Source: Chitinophagaceae bacterium
Lineage (GTDB): Bacteria; Bacteroidota; Bacteroidia; Chitinophagales; Chitinophagaceae
NCBI GenBank assembly: GCA_023957155.1
Contig: JAMLHK010000005.1
Coordinates: forward strand, 1-64,000
DNA length: 64,000 bases
Direction: 5' to 3'
The translations under genes were made by a program, and so were the position numbers. Positions within the stretch are counted from its first letter, which is position 1. Each line of letters begins with the position of its first letter. This document shows, one piece after another, positions 34,725-44,617 of this stretch. Below the pieces are notes generated by a model. That model was not told the DNA's origin and searched no databases. It saw only the letters and a list, made by a program, of their open reading frames with translations.

Positions 34725-37589
34725 ATGAACAGACGAAATGTATTTGTCATAGCCTTCTTGTCAGTAACCTGTTGTTTTTTTCCGGGCATCGCGTCAGCGC
34801 AGTCTGACCTGGTGCCCCAATACCTCCGTACGGAATATAAAGTGAATCCCTTTATTGATACGGATAAGCCGAGGCTGAGCTGGGAATTACAGTCCAAAGT
34901 ATATAATCAGGTACAAACTGCCTGGCAGATCATTGTAGCTTCCGTGCCGGAATTACTAACAGAAGCTAAAGCTGATATATGGAATTCGAAGAAGATCAGT
35001 TCAAATGCTACGAGCCAGATAGTATATGCAGGCAAGCCGCTCAGGGCGGGAAAAAAATATTACTGGAAAGTACGCAGCTGGGATAAGAACGGTGTTGCCG
35101 GTGTATGGAGTGAAACCGCCGCATGGAATATGGGATTACTTGCTCCGGGAGACTGGAAGGCCGGTTGGATCGGCTATGATGTGAATGCCTTGTCTGCCGA
35201 TAAGAAATATCATCTGCCTCCTGCGCCTTATTTCCGTAAAGAGTCTGTGGTAAACGGTGTTGTAAAGAGAGCAACCCTGTATGTTTCGGCGTTGGGACTG
35301 TATGAATTTTATATCAACGGGAAACGGATAGGCGATGATTATTTTGCCCCCGGATGGACAGACTATACCCAACGCGTGTACTATAACGGATACGATGTAA
35401 CCCGTGCGATCAAAGCTGGTAAAAATGCGTTTGGGGCTATTGTTGCCAATGGCTGGTATGCAGGATATTTAGGCTATGCCTTACTGGTAGGATCTAAAAC
35501 AACCCATGCGTTTTATGGAGATGTTCCTTTGCTGAAAGCACAGGTAGAAATAGAATACACCAATGGGAAAAAGGAAATTGTTGCAACGGATGCTTCCTGG
35601 AGAGCAACGGATGGGGGTATAAGAGAAGCAGACATATTGAATGGAGAAACATTTAATGCCAACCTGGAGCCCGAAGGGTGGAAGATTGCCGGCTTTAATG
35701 CCTCTTCATGGCAGCCGGTACAGGTGCATGCAGAAAAAGCCACGCTGCTCACACAGATCTATCCTGCCGACCCGGTGCGGATCTGGGGAGAAATAAAGCC
35801 GGTTTCTATCACGGAGGCCGGTCCCGGTAAATATATTATTGATATGGGGCAGAATTTCTCCGGCGTTGTACGTATAACAGCAAAAGCCGGTAAGGGAGAC
35901 CAGATTATTATTAAATACGGCGAAAAGCTATTTCCCGATGGCCGGTTGATGACAGAAAATCTCCGGCGTGCAAGAGCTACCGATACCTATATCAGTAAAG
36001 GATCCGCACAGCCCGAAACCTGGATGCCGCGATTTACGTATCATGGGTTTCAATATGTGGAGATCAGCGGACTTAGCAATAAGCCAGCACCGAATGACAT
36101 CCGGGGGATCGTGATGACTTCGCTTACTCCCGCTTCCGGGAATTTTGAGACGGATAACGCGATGCTCAACCAGTTGTATAAAAATATTGTCTGGACACAA
36201 CGCTCCAATTACTTCGATATCCCAACGGATTGCCCGCAACGCGATGAACGGTTGGGTTGGACAGGCGATGCGCAGGTATACATGCGATCGGCGGCATACA
36301 ACAATGATATAGCGGCTTTTCATACCAAATGGATCACCGACCTTAACGATGCGCAATGGGCAAATGGAACCTACCCGGTATATGCGCCTATTCCCTCCGA
36401 ACAAGGTGTGGCTACCATTCGTTCCAGCGATACGTATTCACCCGGGTGGGCGGAAGCGGGCATCGTTTGCCCTTATAACATATATAAAATGTATGGCGAT
36501 ACAAGGGTGATTGAAGCATCGTGGCCTTATATGGTAAAGTATATGAAATTTCTGGAAGAACGCAGTAAAGGAAAATACGTTTTTACGGAAGCCAGCTTCG
36601 AAGACATCAGCCCTAAAGGAGGTTTTGGCGACTGGCTTTCGGTAGGAAAGAAAACACCGCCGGATATGCTGGCAACCATGTACTACAATTATTGTGCATT
36701 GCTGATGGCCGAAATGGCAAAAGCAATTGATCATACCGTTGACGCGGACTACTATACCGGTATCTCGGAGAAAATAAAAAAGGGTTTTGCCGGGCACTAT
36801 ATTGATGCAGACGGAAAATTAACCACTAACGCTGCGGCTTACGGAGATGGCAAAGGATATGTAGATGGGTCATTGGGTTTTGCCGGGCATACACAAACCG
36901 CGTATGCCAATGCGATCTATACGGAGATACTTTCTCCCGAAAATCTGGTGAAGGCGGGTAAATACCTGGAGCAACTGGTACAGGCGAATAACAATCAGCT
37001 GGCTACGGGCTTTTTAGGATTCAAGCCGTTATTACCCGCATTATCGGCTACGGGTAACAGTAAGCTGGCATATACGTTGGCTAAAGATACGGCATTTCCT
37101 TCGCTGGGGTTTGAAGTAGTGAACGGGTCCACCACAATTTGGGAAAGGTGGGACAGCTATATAAAAGGAGAAGGATTCAGGCACAATGCAAGTATGAATT
37201 CTTTTAATCATTATGCCTTCGGTGCAATATGCGAGTGGATGTTCCAGAACATGGCCGGCATACAGCCGGTAGACGCCGGGTTTAAAACTTTTATTATTAA
37301 GCCGGAGATTGATCCTTCAGGAATTGGAAGTGTGACTGCAGAGTATAAATCTGTCAATGGACTTATACAATCTTCCTGGAAAAAAAGCGGAGATCAGATC
37401 AAACAGGAAGTAACGATACCGGTAAATACACGGGCAACGGTTTTTATAAAAGGCAACCCGGAGCATATTTCTGTTTCCGGTAAAAAGCTGCAAAGTATAA
37501 ATGATATGCAGGTGGAGGGATATGCTGACGGGTATACAAAGTTGCAGTTAGGTTCAGGGAGCTACCGGTTTATAGTGAATGCTCAGTAG
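34725..37589 (+). CDS. Alpha-L-rhamnosidase (GH78)
   Basis: A 954-residue secreted enzyme with a signal of about 25 residues (ending IASAQS). N-terminal fibronectin/beta-sandwich domains come first (PRLSWELQSK, AGKKYYWKVRSWDKNG). A GH78 carbohydrate-binding N-domain follows (RATLYVSALGLYEFYINGK), then the catalytic (alpha/alpha)6 barrel. Its motif DCPQRDERLGWTGDAQVY carries the probable general acid, and TTIWERWDSYIKGEG the second glutamate. The tail domain starts near NSFNHYAFGAICEWMF. It is expected to release L-rhamnose from pectin-type or glycoside side chains. Directly downstream of the shorter GH78-like gene. Confidence 0.92.
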   Translation: MNRRNVFVIAFLSVTCCFFPGIASAQSDLVPQYLRTEYKVNPFIDTDKPRLSWELQSKVYNQVQTAWQIIVASVPELLTEAKADIWNSKKISSNATSQIVYAGKPLRAGKKYYWKVRSWDKNGVAGVWSETAAWNMGLLAPGDWKAGWIGYDVNALSADKKYHLPPAPYFRKESVVNGVVKRATLYVSALGLYEFYINGKRIGDDYFAPGWTDYTQRVYYNGYDVTRAIKAGKNAFGAIVANGWYAGYLGYALLVGSKTTHAFYGDVPLLKAQVEIEYTNGKKEIVATDASWRATDGGIREADILNGETFNANLEPEGWKIAGFNASSWQPVQVHAEKATLLTQIYPADPVRIWGEIKPVSITEAGPGKYIIDMGQNFSGVVRITAKAGKGDQIIIKYGEKLFPDGRLMTENLRRARATDTYISKGSAQPETWMPRFTYHGFQYVEISGLSNKPAPNDIRGIVMTSLTPASGNFETDNAMLNQLYKNIVWTQRSNYFDIPTDCPQRDERLGWTGDAQVYMRSAAYNNDIAAFHTKWITDLNDAQWANGTYPVYAPIPSEQGVATIRSSDTYSPGWAEAGIVCPYNIYKMYGDTRVIEASWPYMVKYMKFLEERSKGKYVFTEASFEDISPKGGFGDWLSVGKKTPPDMLATMYYNYCALLMAEMAKAIDHTVDADYYTGISEKIKKGFAGHYIDADGKLTTNAAAYGDGKGYVDGSLGFAGHTQTAYANAIYTEILSPENLVKAGKYLEQLVQANNNQLATGFLGFKPLLPALSATGNSKLAYTLAKDTAFPSLGFEVVNGSTTIWERWDSYIKGEGFRHNASMNSFNHYAFGAICEWMFQNMAGIQPVDAGFKTFIIKPEIDPSGIGSVTAEYKSVNGLIQSSWKKSGDQIKQEVTIPVNTRATVFIKGNPEHISVSGKKLQSINDMQVEGYADGYTKLQLGSGSYRFIVNAQ

Positions 37590-37642
37590 TTTGCCGTTGT
37601 CTGTGAAGGTTTATTTTATCACCTGTAAATATCCCCCGGGAT

Positions 37643-37801
37643 ATGATAGACCGGTTCAACGCTATTATGATAATGGGTATTCAGAACCAGCAAAAAGGCC
37701 TTGTTGAAAATAAAAGTAAGATACCAACGGCAGAAGAAATGCTGAGCGCTTTTAACGCAGGTCCGGCAGGGTGGGTGCAGCAGCATTTAATCACTCAATA
37801 A
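37643..37801 (+). CDS. Possible 52-residue ORF or gene-end remnant
   Basis: An open frame from an ATG at 37643 to TAA at 37799-37801, between the rhamnosidase and propeller genes. The composition is protein-like, with a helical look (MIDRFNAIMIMGIQNQQKG, then PTAEEMLSAFNAGPAGWVQQ). The same frame stays open upstream to 37607, so it may be the tail of a lost gene. No ribosome-binding site or known family was recognised. Confidence 0.3.
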   Translation: MIDRFNAIMIMGIQNQQKGLVENKSKIPTAEEMLSAFNAGPAGWVQQHLITQ

Positions 37802-37825
37802 GTCAAACTGAAATATTTACAATAA

Positions 37826-38884
37826 GTGAAAAAAAATTTTATCGCGTTTGGCTTGTTTTTAGCAACAGGCTCTGCGGCAATTGCGCAAACTGCTGTGTAT
37901 AGCGATGGACGGCCGGCTGCCACTTTGAGAATGAATGTTAAGGATGAAGGAATAGTAATGAGGTATGGCAATGGAAAGGATAGCTGTGATACCTACGGCG
38001 CCCGTGAAGCAGTGGTGGTAAAGGAAAAAGATACTTACTACCTGTTTTACGATGGGGCAGGTAAAGACGGCTGGAGATCCTGCCTGGCGGAAAGCAAAGA
38101 CCTGCGGAACTGGAAGAAAAGAGGCGCCATCCTATCGCTGGGAGATTCTGCCAGGAGCGACCATAAAAGCGCTTCTTCGCCATGGGTAATAAAAGAAGGG
38201 AATACCTGGCATATGTTTTACCTCGGCACACCCAATACAACCCCGCCTCCTTACCGCATACCCGCTTTTCCTTATCTTACCATGAAGGCAAAGTCTGCTT
38301 CCATAACTGGTCCGTGGGTTAAGCAGTATGAGGTAACCCCTTTGCCGCCCAGTCCGGGTAGTTACTATACGGTTACTTCAAGCCCGGGCTTCATTATAAA
38401 AGACAGGAATAAATACCTGATGTTTTTCAGTGCGGCGACTAATGAGAACAATATTACCAAAAGAACTTTGGGCATTGCCCGTACCAAAGATTTTAATGCA
38501 TCATGGAAAATAGATGATACTCCTGTATTTCCCCTTAGTGAACAGGTTGAAAATTCATCTCTTTTTTTTGACAGTACCATGAGTACCTGGTTTTTATTTA
38601 CTAACCATATCGGGATCAACGAGCGCAGGGAGGAATATACGGATGCGATATGGGTCTACTGGTCAAAAGATATCAATAAATGGAATGCCGGTCACAAAGC
38701 AGTGGTGCTTGACAGCAGTAATTGCAGATGGGGAAAAGGGGCAATAGGCATGCCGTCAGTAATAAAAGCCGGTAACAGGCTGGCAATTTTGTATGATGCA
38801 GCTGAGGGCAAAGATATCGGGCACATGCATCGGCATATCGGGCTGGCATGGATGGATTTGCCTTTGAGGATACCTTCGGAATAA
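37826..38884 (+). CDS. Secreted five-bladed beta-propeller glycosidase-like protein (GH43/GH32 type)
   Basis: A 352-residue exported protein starting with GTG; the signal is about 20 residues (SAAIAQT). Repeated propeller blades are visible: DTYYLFYDGAGKDGWRSCLAESKDLRNWKKRG, NTWHMFYLGT, NKYLMFFSAAT and LGIARTKDF. These are typical of GH43/GH32-like folds. An acidic residue early in blade 1 and the EQVENSSLFFDS segment are candidate catalytic positions, but I cannot assign a family. It follows the rhamnosidases on the same strand and probably acts on the same glycan. Confidence 0.75.
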   Translation: MKKNFIAFGLFLATGSAAIAQTAVYSDGRPAATLRMNVKDEGIVMRYGNGKDSCDTYGAREAVVVKEKDTYYLFYDGAGKDGWRSCLAESKDLRNWKKRGAILSLGDSARSDHKSASSPWVIKEGNTWHMFYLGTPNTTPPPYRIPAFPYLTMKAKSASITGPWVKQYEVTPLPPSPGSYYTVTSSPGFIIKDRNKYLMFFSAATNENNITKRTLGIARTKDFNASWKIDDTPVFPLSEQVENSSLFFDSTMSTWFLFTNHIGINERREEYTDAIWVYWSKDINKWNAGHKAVVLDSSNCRWGKGAIGMPSVIKAGNRLAILYDAAEGKDIGHMHRHIGLAWMDLPLRIPSE

Positions 38885-38991
38885 AGAATCTGCTATATCA
38901 TAACAGTGCTTGCAGCGCACAGTAGGTTGTGCAGGGCGGTAAGTACAGGATGGTTGTATGAATATATTCTGTTAAATTAGCACTGACGGTA

Positions 38992-39588
38992 ATGGTTCCT
39001 GAACTAATATTTATGCTTACCCATAATACCTATACTGAAACAGAACTGCTTGGCCTATTGAAAGAAGGTAATACAAAAGCTTTTACTTCCATATACCATC
39101 TTCATGCTCCTGCACTAATTGCGTTTGCAGCCTCAAGATTACCTTCTATAGAAGAAGCACGTGATATTATACAGGATATTTTTGCTCAGCTTTGGGATAA
39201 TCGGGAAATACTTCAAATCAATGGTTCATTAAAGGCTTATCTTTTTGCGGCGGTACGTTACCGCATCATTGACCAGATAAGAAAAAACGTTACCCGTAAA
39301 GAATATACCGGAATGGTAACCCGGCTTTATGAACGCATGATTGATGGTGAAGCAGTAATTATCTCAAGAGATATGCAGCATACACTTGACCATGCGATAG
39401 AAGATCTTCCCAAAAGGACAAAGGAAATATACAGAATGAGCCGCGACCATCACCTGGCTGTAAAAGAAATAGCTCATCTGCTCGGGCTTTCGGAGCAAAC
39501 CGTGAAAAACCAGCTTTCTACGGCACTCCATCATCTCCGGCATTTTCGGGAAAAGCTCATTATCCTCATTATTCTATTCATATCCTGA
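38992..39588 (+). CDS. ECF-family RNA polymerase sigma-70 factor (FecI type)
   Basis: A 198-residue ECF sigma factor. Region 2 is at about residues 25-95 (AFTSIYHLHAPALIAFAASR, EEARDIIQDIFAQLWDNRE). Region 4 is at about 130-185 (HAIEDLPKRTKEIYRMSRDH, VKEIAHLLGLSEQTVKNQLS). The alternative start at 39013 (MLTHNTYTETELL) is equally plausible. A TAAATTAG box at 38973 resembles the -7 consensus. It sits 114 bp upstream of a FecR-type gene and a SusC with a signalling domain. It should direct transcription of this polysaccharide locus when the ligand is sensed. Confidence 0.93.
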   Translation: MVPELIFMLTHNTYTETELLGLLKEGNTKAFTSIYHLHAPALIAFAASRLPSIEEARDIIQDIFAQLWDNREILQINGSLKAYLFAAVRYRIIDQIRKNVTRKEYTGMVTRLYERMIDGEAVIISRDMQHTLDHAIEDLPKRTKEIYRMSRDHHLAVKEIAHLLGLSEQTVKNQLSTALHHLRHFREKLIILIILFIS

Positions 39589-39702
39589 ATTATTGCATTG
39601 AATCTTTAACTTTTTTTATTTTTTATAGTACCTGTACCGGTTTGAAACGACTACTTAACGGTTACTTGCCTGCAGGGACAGTTGCAAAATGATACATGAA
39701 GA

Positions 39703-40935
39703 ATGATTGATTTTAAAATTATTACGGAGTTATTACAACGGTATGGTGCAGGTACGGCTACATCTGCAGAGCAGGAAATGGTAGAACGTTGGCTGCAGGA
39801 AAATGAGTTGGAGAACAACGAGTGGGCACAGATGGATCAGCCATATCGTGAGTATTGGATAAAAGAAACGGGTGATAGGCTTTTGCAGTATGCCGATCAG
39901 AAAACCGGGTCACAGGGGGCTAAAATAAGACAGAGACATCCGGGAGATCGCAGATTTTATTTTCATCTTGCTGCCGCATCGGTGATAATACTGACGGTAA
40001 TAGGCAGTTGGTATTTTATAAAGGGAATGCGACAGGAGATATCTGCCGTTAAAAAAAACGAAGAAGTTGTTCGGGATGATGTACCTCCCGGTAGTAATAA
40101 GGCGGTGCTGACTTTAGCCGATGGTGGTACAGTAGTGCTGGATGATGTAAATAATGGAGTGCTGACCGATGAGGGAGGTACCCGGGTCAGTAAACAGGGC
40201 GATGCGTTGGTATATAGCCAGGAGCAGAAGAGCCGGATGATCAGTACACCGGTTTATAATATATTAACTACACCTAAAGGTGGTCAATATAGCCTGGTGC
40301 TTCCGGATGGGAGCCGGGTATGGTTGAATGCAGCATCTTCCATCAGGTACCCGGTTGCTTTTGTTGATGATTTCAGGCTGGTAGAGGTTAAGGGGGAAGT
40401 GTATTTTGAAGTGGCACCGTATATCCGCTCCGGTAAGAAGATTCCTTTCAGGGTAAAAATACTATCAGAAAGGGATGAAGAGAAAAGCCAGGTTGAAGTG
40501 ATGGGCACCCATTTTAATATCAATGCTTATGATGAAGAAGCAAGTGTGAATACCACGCTGCTTGAGGGTAAAGTAAAAGTGAGCATAGGGATGGATACTG
40601 CCACGGGATCGGCCGTGTTAGCTCCCGGTCAGCAGGCTCAAGTGCGAAACAGCCATAACAGCCTGAAAATTAAAGTAATAAAGGATGTAAATCTTGATGA
40701 AGTAGTAGCCTGGAAAAATGGGTTATTTATGATGAACAGTGCGGCAATTCCCTCTGTCCTCCGGCAGTTTGCACGCTGGTATGATGTGGATGTAGTTTAT
40801 GAAGAAGGCATACCGGAAGGACGGATCACCGGAGATATTCCCAGGGATATGAATTTATCGGAAGCATTAAAGATAATGGAGCTTAGCGGTGTTCATTTTA
40901 AAATTGAGGACAGGAAAATCATTGTGAACCCATGA
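39703..40935 (+). CDS. FecR-family anti-sigma factor
   Basis: A 410-residue inner-membrane signalling protein. The cytosolic N-terminus (about residues 1-85) binds the sigma factor. One transmembrane helix is at about 87-105 (FHLAAASVIILTVIGSWYF). The periplasmic FecR domain follows (TPKGGQYSLVLPDGSRVWLNAASSIRYP, FEVAPYIRSGKKIPFRVK) and a C-terminal DUF4974/STN-like part (AIPSVLRQFARWYDVDVVYE ... SEALKIMELSGVHF). It relays binding at the STN-bearing SusC to the ECF sigma. The gap to susC holds two inverted repeats. Confidence 0.95.
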   Translation: MIDFKIITELLQRYGAGTATSAEQEMVERWLQENELENNEWAQMDQPYREYWIKETGDRLLQYADQKTGSQGAKIRQRHPGDRRFYFHLAAASVIILTVIGSWYFIKGMRQEISAVKKNEEVVRDDVPPGSNKAVLTLADGGTVVLDDVNNGVLTDEGGTRVSKQGDALVYSQEQKSRMISTPVYNILTTPKGGQYSLVLPDGSRVWLNAASSIRYPVAFVDDFRLVEVKGEVYFEVAPYIRSGKKIPFRVKILSERDEEKSQVEVMGTHFNINAYDEEASVNTTLLEGKVKVSIGMDTATGSAVLAPGQQAQVRNSHNSLKIKVIKDVNLDEVVAWKNGLFMMNSAAIPSVLRQFARWYDVDVVYEEGIPEGRITGDIPRDMNLSEALKIMELSGVHFKIEDRKIIVNP

Positions 40936-40979
40936 AAAACTGGTAAATCTTTGGATGAAAGGTTAATCAAAGAAACCGA

Positions 40980-40999
40980 AGTTCCGCGGGAACGGAACT
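40980..40999 (+). promoter_or_regulatory. Hairpin between fecR and susC
   Basis: AGTTCCG and CGGAACT pair perfectly (7 bp) around a 6-nt loop, 45 bp after the fecR stop. It may be a terminator or processing site separating the regulator pair from the transport genes, though no T-run follows. Confidence 0.45.
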
Positions 41000-41012
41000 C
41001 CGGTAAGTATTC

Positions 41013-41022
41013 AGGTTAACCT
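41013..41022. promoter_or_regulatory. 10-bp palindrome upstream of susC, possible operator
   Basis: AGGTTAACCT is a perfect palindrome 57 bp before the susC start. A related word, GGTTAA, occurs at about 40961. It may be a regulator site; no protein is assigned. Confidence 0.25.
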
Positions 41023-41078
41023 CGTAATAATAATCGTGACGGATCATTTTATTCACTTAACCTAAACTAAGCAAAACT

Positions 41079-44000
41079 ATGCTATTGATTGCTTTCCGCA
41101 AAGCATTGTCCTGTATAATACAGCGATGGATGCTCTTTCACCCCAAAACATGGCTGGTTATGAGATTGACCATTGTTTTATTGATTGTCGCCTGTCTCCA
41201 GGTACAGGCCAATGGATATGGACAGAACGTCAGCCTTTCCGTGCAAAACGCCTCACTTGAACATGTTTTAAAAAAAATCAAAAAACAGGCCGGCTATCAC
41301 CTCGTATACCGGGAAGAATGGCTGGATCAGGCGAACAAAGTAAATCTGAACCTGACAAATGTACCGGTAACCGATGCATTGAACGCATGTTTTAAAAATC
41401 AGGCCCTTACTTATGAGCTGGTTGGTAAAACCATCGTTGTTAAAAAAGTGATTGCACGGGAGCCCGCAACGCCACAACCTGTGGCGCAACAGCCGCAGGA
41501 TATTGTTATAACAGGAAAAATACTTGACCAGAGCGGGAATCCGCTCGAAAATGTAAGTATAGTGATAAAGGGTACGGGCAAAGGTGTTTCCACAGCCGCC
41601 GATGGCTCTTTCAGCATATCCGTACCCGATGAAAAGTCGGTGCTGGTGATTTCGTATGTAGGTATGGAAACACAGGAAGTTACCGTTGGTAAAAACAAAA
41701 CCATTGCTGTTGCATTGGCCCCCATTGCGGGCTCAATGGAGGATGTGGTGGTAGTGGCTTATGGTTCGCAGAAAAAAGTGTCGGTAACAGGCGCGATCTC
41801 TTCGGTTGATATGGATGAACTGCGCGTTAGCTCCTCACCGAGTGTAGCCAATGCGCTGGCGGGGCGTATAGCAGGGTTAACCTCTATACAGCGCGGCGGG
41901 GGTCAGCCGGGTGTAGACAATGCCACGCTCTATTTACGCGGGGCAGCTACTATTAACGGATCAAATCCGCTGATCCTTATTGACGGTGTTCCCCGGGATA
42001 ATATCCGTACACTGGATGTCAATGAAATAGCATCCATCTCTGTATTGAAAGATGCTTCTGCTACCGCTATATTTGGAGTACGCGGAGCAAATGGTGTTCT
42101 TATTATTACAACCAGGCGGGGCAAGGTGGGCAAGCCTGTCCTTTCCATCAATGCTACCCAAACATACTCGCGTTTGACGCGTGAACCGGACATGCCCGGA
42201 TCAATAGAGTATATGCAGCTTCGTAACCAGGCTTTAGCCAACGATGGGTTCCAGCCTGAATTTACTCCCGATATCATTGCCAAGTTTGAAAATCCTCTTG
42301 CCGGGTTAGACCCCAATGACCCTGAATATGAACAAAAAGCCGCAGTCAGAAAGTGGATGTACCCCAACAACAACTGGTACAAAATGCTGATTGCCCGCTG
42401 GTCGCCGCAAACAACGGTCAACACCAATATCAGTGGGGGTACGGACAAGATCAAATATTTCCTGAATGTCGGCTACCTGAACCAGGGCGGAAATATGAAA
42501 ACCCTGCCCAAAGAGATTCTGAAATATGATCCTTCCTTTAAGCTGGATCGTTACAGTTTTCGCTCTAATGTGGATTATACCGTCACTAAATGGCTCACCG
42601 CATTTCTTAACTTAGGCACTTATATTGAAAAAGTGAACATGCCTAACCCGGGAGTGATGTATGGCGGCGACCGGGCCTGGCTGGTACGGGATATGATCTA
42701 CCAGGCACAAACCATTCTGCCCATCTCACCGGGTCCTTCAACCCTTCCCGGCTATGGCGTTCCGGCAGACAGGCCACTTGACCCTTCTTATTTAACAAGC
42801 GGTCACTATGCCGATCGCTCCCCGTTCATGATCATGAACTGGTATGGCTATAACCTGGATACCCGGTCTAACCTCAACTCTTCTTTTGGATTGGATTTTG
42901 ACCTGGATGCCGTTACCCCCGGCCTGTCTCTGAAAGGAATGATATCTTACGATGCGGTAGGTAGCAATACCACAAGAGGCGGAAAAAACCAGACCGATTA
43001 CATTGCGTTTATTGACCCCAGAACGGATGAGCTTACCTTTTCCGAATACAGCTTAAAGCCGGACAATTTTTCTTTGTCTTACTCCCAGGGTGCAAGATAT
43101 AATGTGAACATGCAGGCACAACTGCTGTACAACCGCAACTTTGAAAAACATGACTTCACCGGCATGGTCCGTGCCGAGCGTGATTATTGGGATGCGGGAG
43201 GTGCAGATATTCCGTTTAATGTGCTTGGCTTTGCAGGGCGCATTACGTATAATTTCGATTCCCGTTATTTTGCTGAACTCAATTTTGGCTATAACGGGTC
43301 GGAACAATTTTCTCCATCCAAACGATTTGGCTTCTTTCCCTCCGGTTCTATAGGCTGGGTGCTTACAAACGAAGCGTTTTTGAAAGATATACCCGCTCTT
43401 ACTTTTCTCAAAATCAGGGCTTCACAGGGAAAAGTGGGTAACGATAAGATGGGCTCCACCCGTTTCCTTTACCTGGATAATATAACAGTTGGAGGAGGCT
43501 TTTCCGGGAGTCTTGCCGGGGGCAGGGGTATAAATGAAGGGTTACTGGGCAACAGGATGCTGACATGGGAAGTGGCAGATAAATCTAATGTAGGTATAGA
43601 TTTCACCATCTTCAAAGATATCACCGGTAAGGTTGATGTTTTTCGGGAAAAACGCTCGCAGATCCTTCTTACACGCGAAAGCGTTCCTATCTGGCAGGGT
43701 ACGCCTATCGGCAACATACCCAAAGTAAATGTAGGAGAAATCCTCAACCAGGGATATGAAATTGAGTTGGGCTATAACAAACAGTTTGGCAGGGATTTGC
43801 TTGTGGGTTTTAAAGGGCAGTTTTCCTATAACCGCAACAAACGTATCAATATAGACGAAGTGCCCCGTGATGAAACCTATTTCTATCAGTACCAAAAAAC
43901 GGGTTATCCCATTGGACAAAACTGGGGATACCTCATTGACTGGGAACAGGATGGGGGCTACTGGAACGAAAAATCGCTGGCTGGTCCTAACCGGGTTACC

Positions 44001-44588
44001 TACGATTTTGGAACCCCAACCCCGGGCGATTTTGTGTATAAAGATCTGAATGGTGACGGGGTGATCAATGATAAGGATCTGGCGCCTATTGGTGTGGGCA
44101 ATATTCCCCGGTTCAACTATGGCGCTTCTCTTTCGGTACAATACAAAGGATTTGATGCCTATATTTTCTTCCAGGGATTAGGTAAGTTCAACTCTACTTT
44201 CGCAGAGCAGGGAACATACGAATACATCATCCGGGGCACCTATTTCCCCTATCATAAAAATGCGTGGACAGAAGAACGCTGGCAGAACGGCGAAGAAATT
44301 ACTTACCCGAAGCTGCATACGCAAAAGTCGGTTAACCATGTAGCCAATTCTTTTTTCATATTTGACCGCGATCTGATCCGTCTGAAGAATTTTGAAGTTG
44401 GCTACACACTTCCCAAAAATACACTGAAAGCAATTGGGATATCCGATGTGCGATTTTTTGTGAATGGACAAAATGTATTCACATGGTCGCCCAAATTCAG
44501 ACCTTCTCATCTGGATCCGGAGAATGACGACTCTATCGGGTATCCGCAAACAACCATGTTTAGCTTCGGTACGAATATTAAGTTCTGA
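41079..44588 (+). CDS. SusC-like TonB-dependent transporter with N-terminal STN signalling domain
   Basis: A 1169-residue outer-membrane importer for oligosaccharides. A long signal region (hydrophobic core about residues 28-43) is followed by an STN domain at about 50-115 (SLEHVLKKIKKQAGYHLVY ... TDALNACFKNQ). Next are a carboxypeptidase-regulatory-like domain at about 140-215 (GKILDQSGNPLENVSIVIKG), the plug at about 225-345 (VVVVAYGSQKKVSVTGAIS, VLKDASATAIFGVRGANGV) and the 22-strand barrel. The STN domain matches the fecI/fecR pair upstream and marks this as the signalling transporter. Its SusD partner follows. Confidence 0.95.
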   Translation: MLLIAFRKALSCIIQRWMLFHPKTWLVMRLTIVLLIVACLQVQANGYGQNVSLSVQNASLEHVLKKIKKQAGYHLVYREEWLDQANKVNLNLTNVPVTDALNACFKNQALTYELVGKTIVVKKVIAREPATPQPVAQQPQDIVITGKILDQSGNPLENVSIVIKGTGKGVSTAADGSFSISVPDEKSVLVISYVGMETQEVTVGKNKTIAVALAPIAGSMEDVVVVAYGSQKKVSVTGAISSVDMDELRVSSSPSVANALAGRIAGLTSIQRGGGQPGVDNATLYLRGAATINGSNPLILIDGVPRDNIRTLDVNEIASISVLKDASATAIFGVRGANGVLIITTRRGKVGKPVLSINATQTYSRLTREPDMPGSIEYMQLRNQALANDGFQPEFTPDIIAKFENPLAGLDPNDPEYEQKAAVRKWMYPNNNWYKMLIARWSPQTTVNTNISGGTDKIKYFLNVGYLNQGGNMKTLPKEILKYDPSFKLDRYSFRSNVDYTVTKWLTAFLNLGTYIEKVNMPNPGVMYGGDRAWLVRDMIYQAQTILPISPGPSTLPGYGVPADRPLDPSYLTSGHYADRSPFMIMNWYGYNLDTRSNLNSSFGLDFDLDAVTPGLSLKGMISYDAVGSNTTRGGKNQTDYIAFIDPRTDELTFSEYSLKPDNFSLSYSQGARYNVNMQAQLLYNRNFEKHDFTGMVRAERDYWDAGGADIPFNVLGFAGRITYNFDSRYFAELNFGYNGSEQFSPSKRFGFFPSGSIGWVLTNEAFLKDIPALTFLKIRASQGKVGNDKMGSTRFLYLDNITVGGGFSGSLAGGRGINEGLLGNRMLTWEVADKSNVGIDFTIFKDITGKVDVFREKRSQILLTRESVPIWQGTPIGNIPKVNVGEILNQGYEIELGYNKQFGRDLLVGFKGQFSYNRNKRINIDEVPRDETYFYQYQKTGYPIGQNWGYLIDWEQDGGYWNEKSLAGPNRVTYDFGTPTPGDFVYKDLNGDGVINDKDLAPIGVGNIPRFNYGASLSVQYKGFDAYIFFQGLGKFNSTFAEQGTYEYIIRGTYFPYHKNAWTEERWQNGEEITYPKLHTQKSVNHVANSFFIFDRDLIRLKNFEVGYTLPKNTLKAIGISDVRFFVNGQNVFTWSPKFRPSHLDPENDDSIGYPQTTMFSFGTNIKF

Positions 44589-44617
44589 TTTTGCTTACAA
44601 TTTAATTGAAGAAATTT

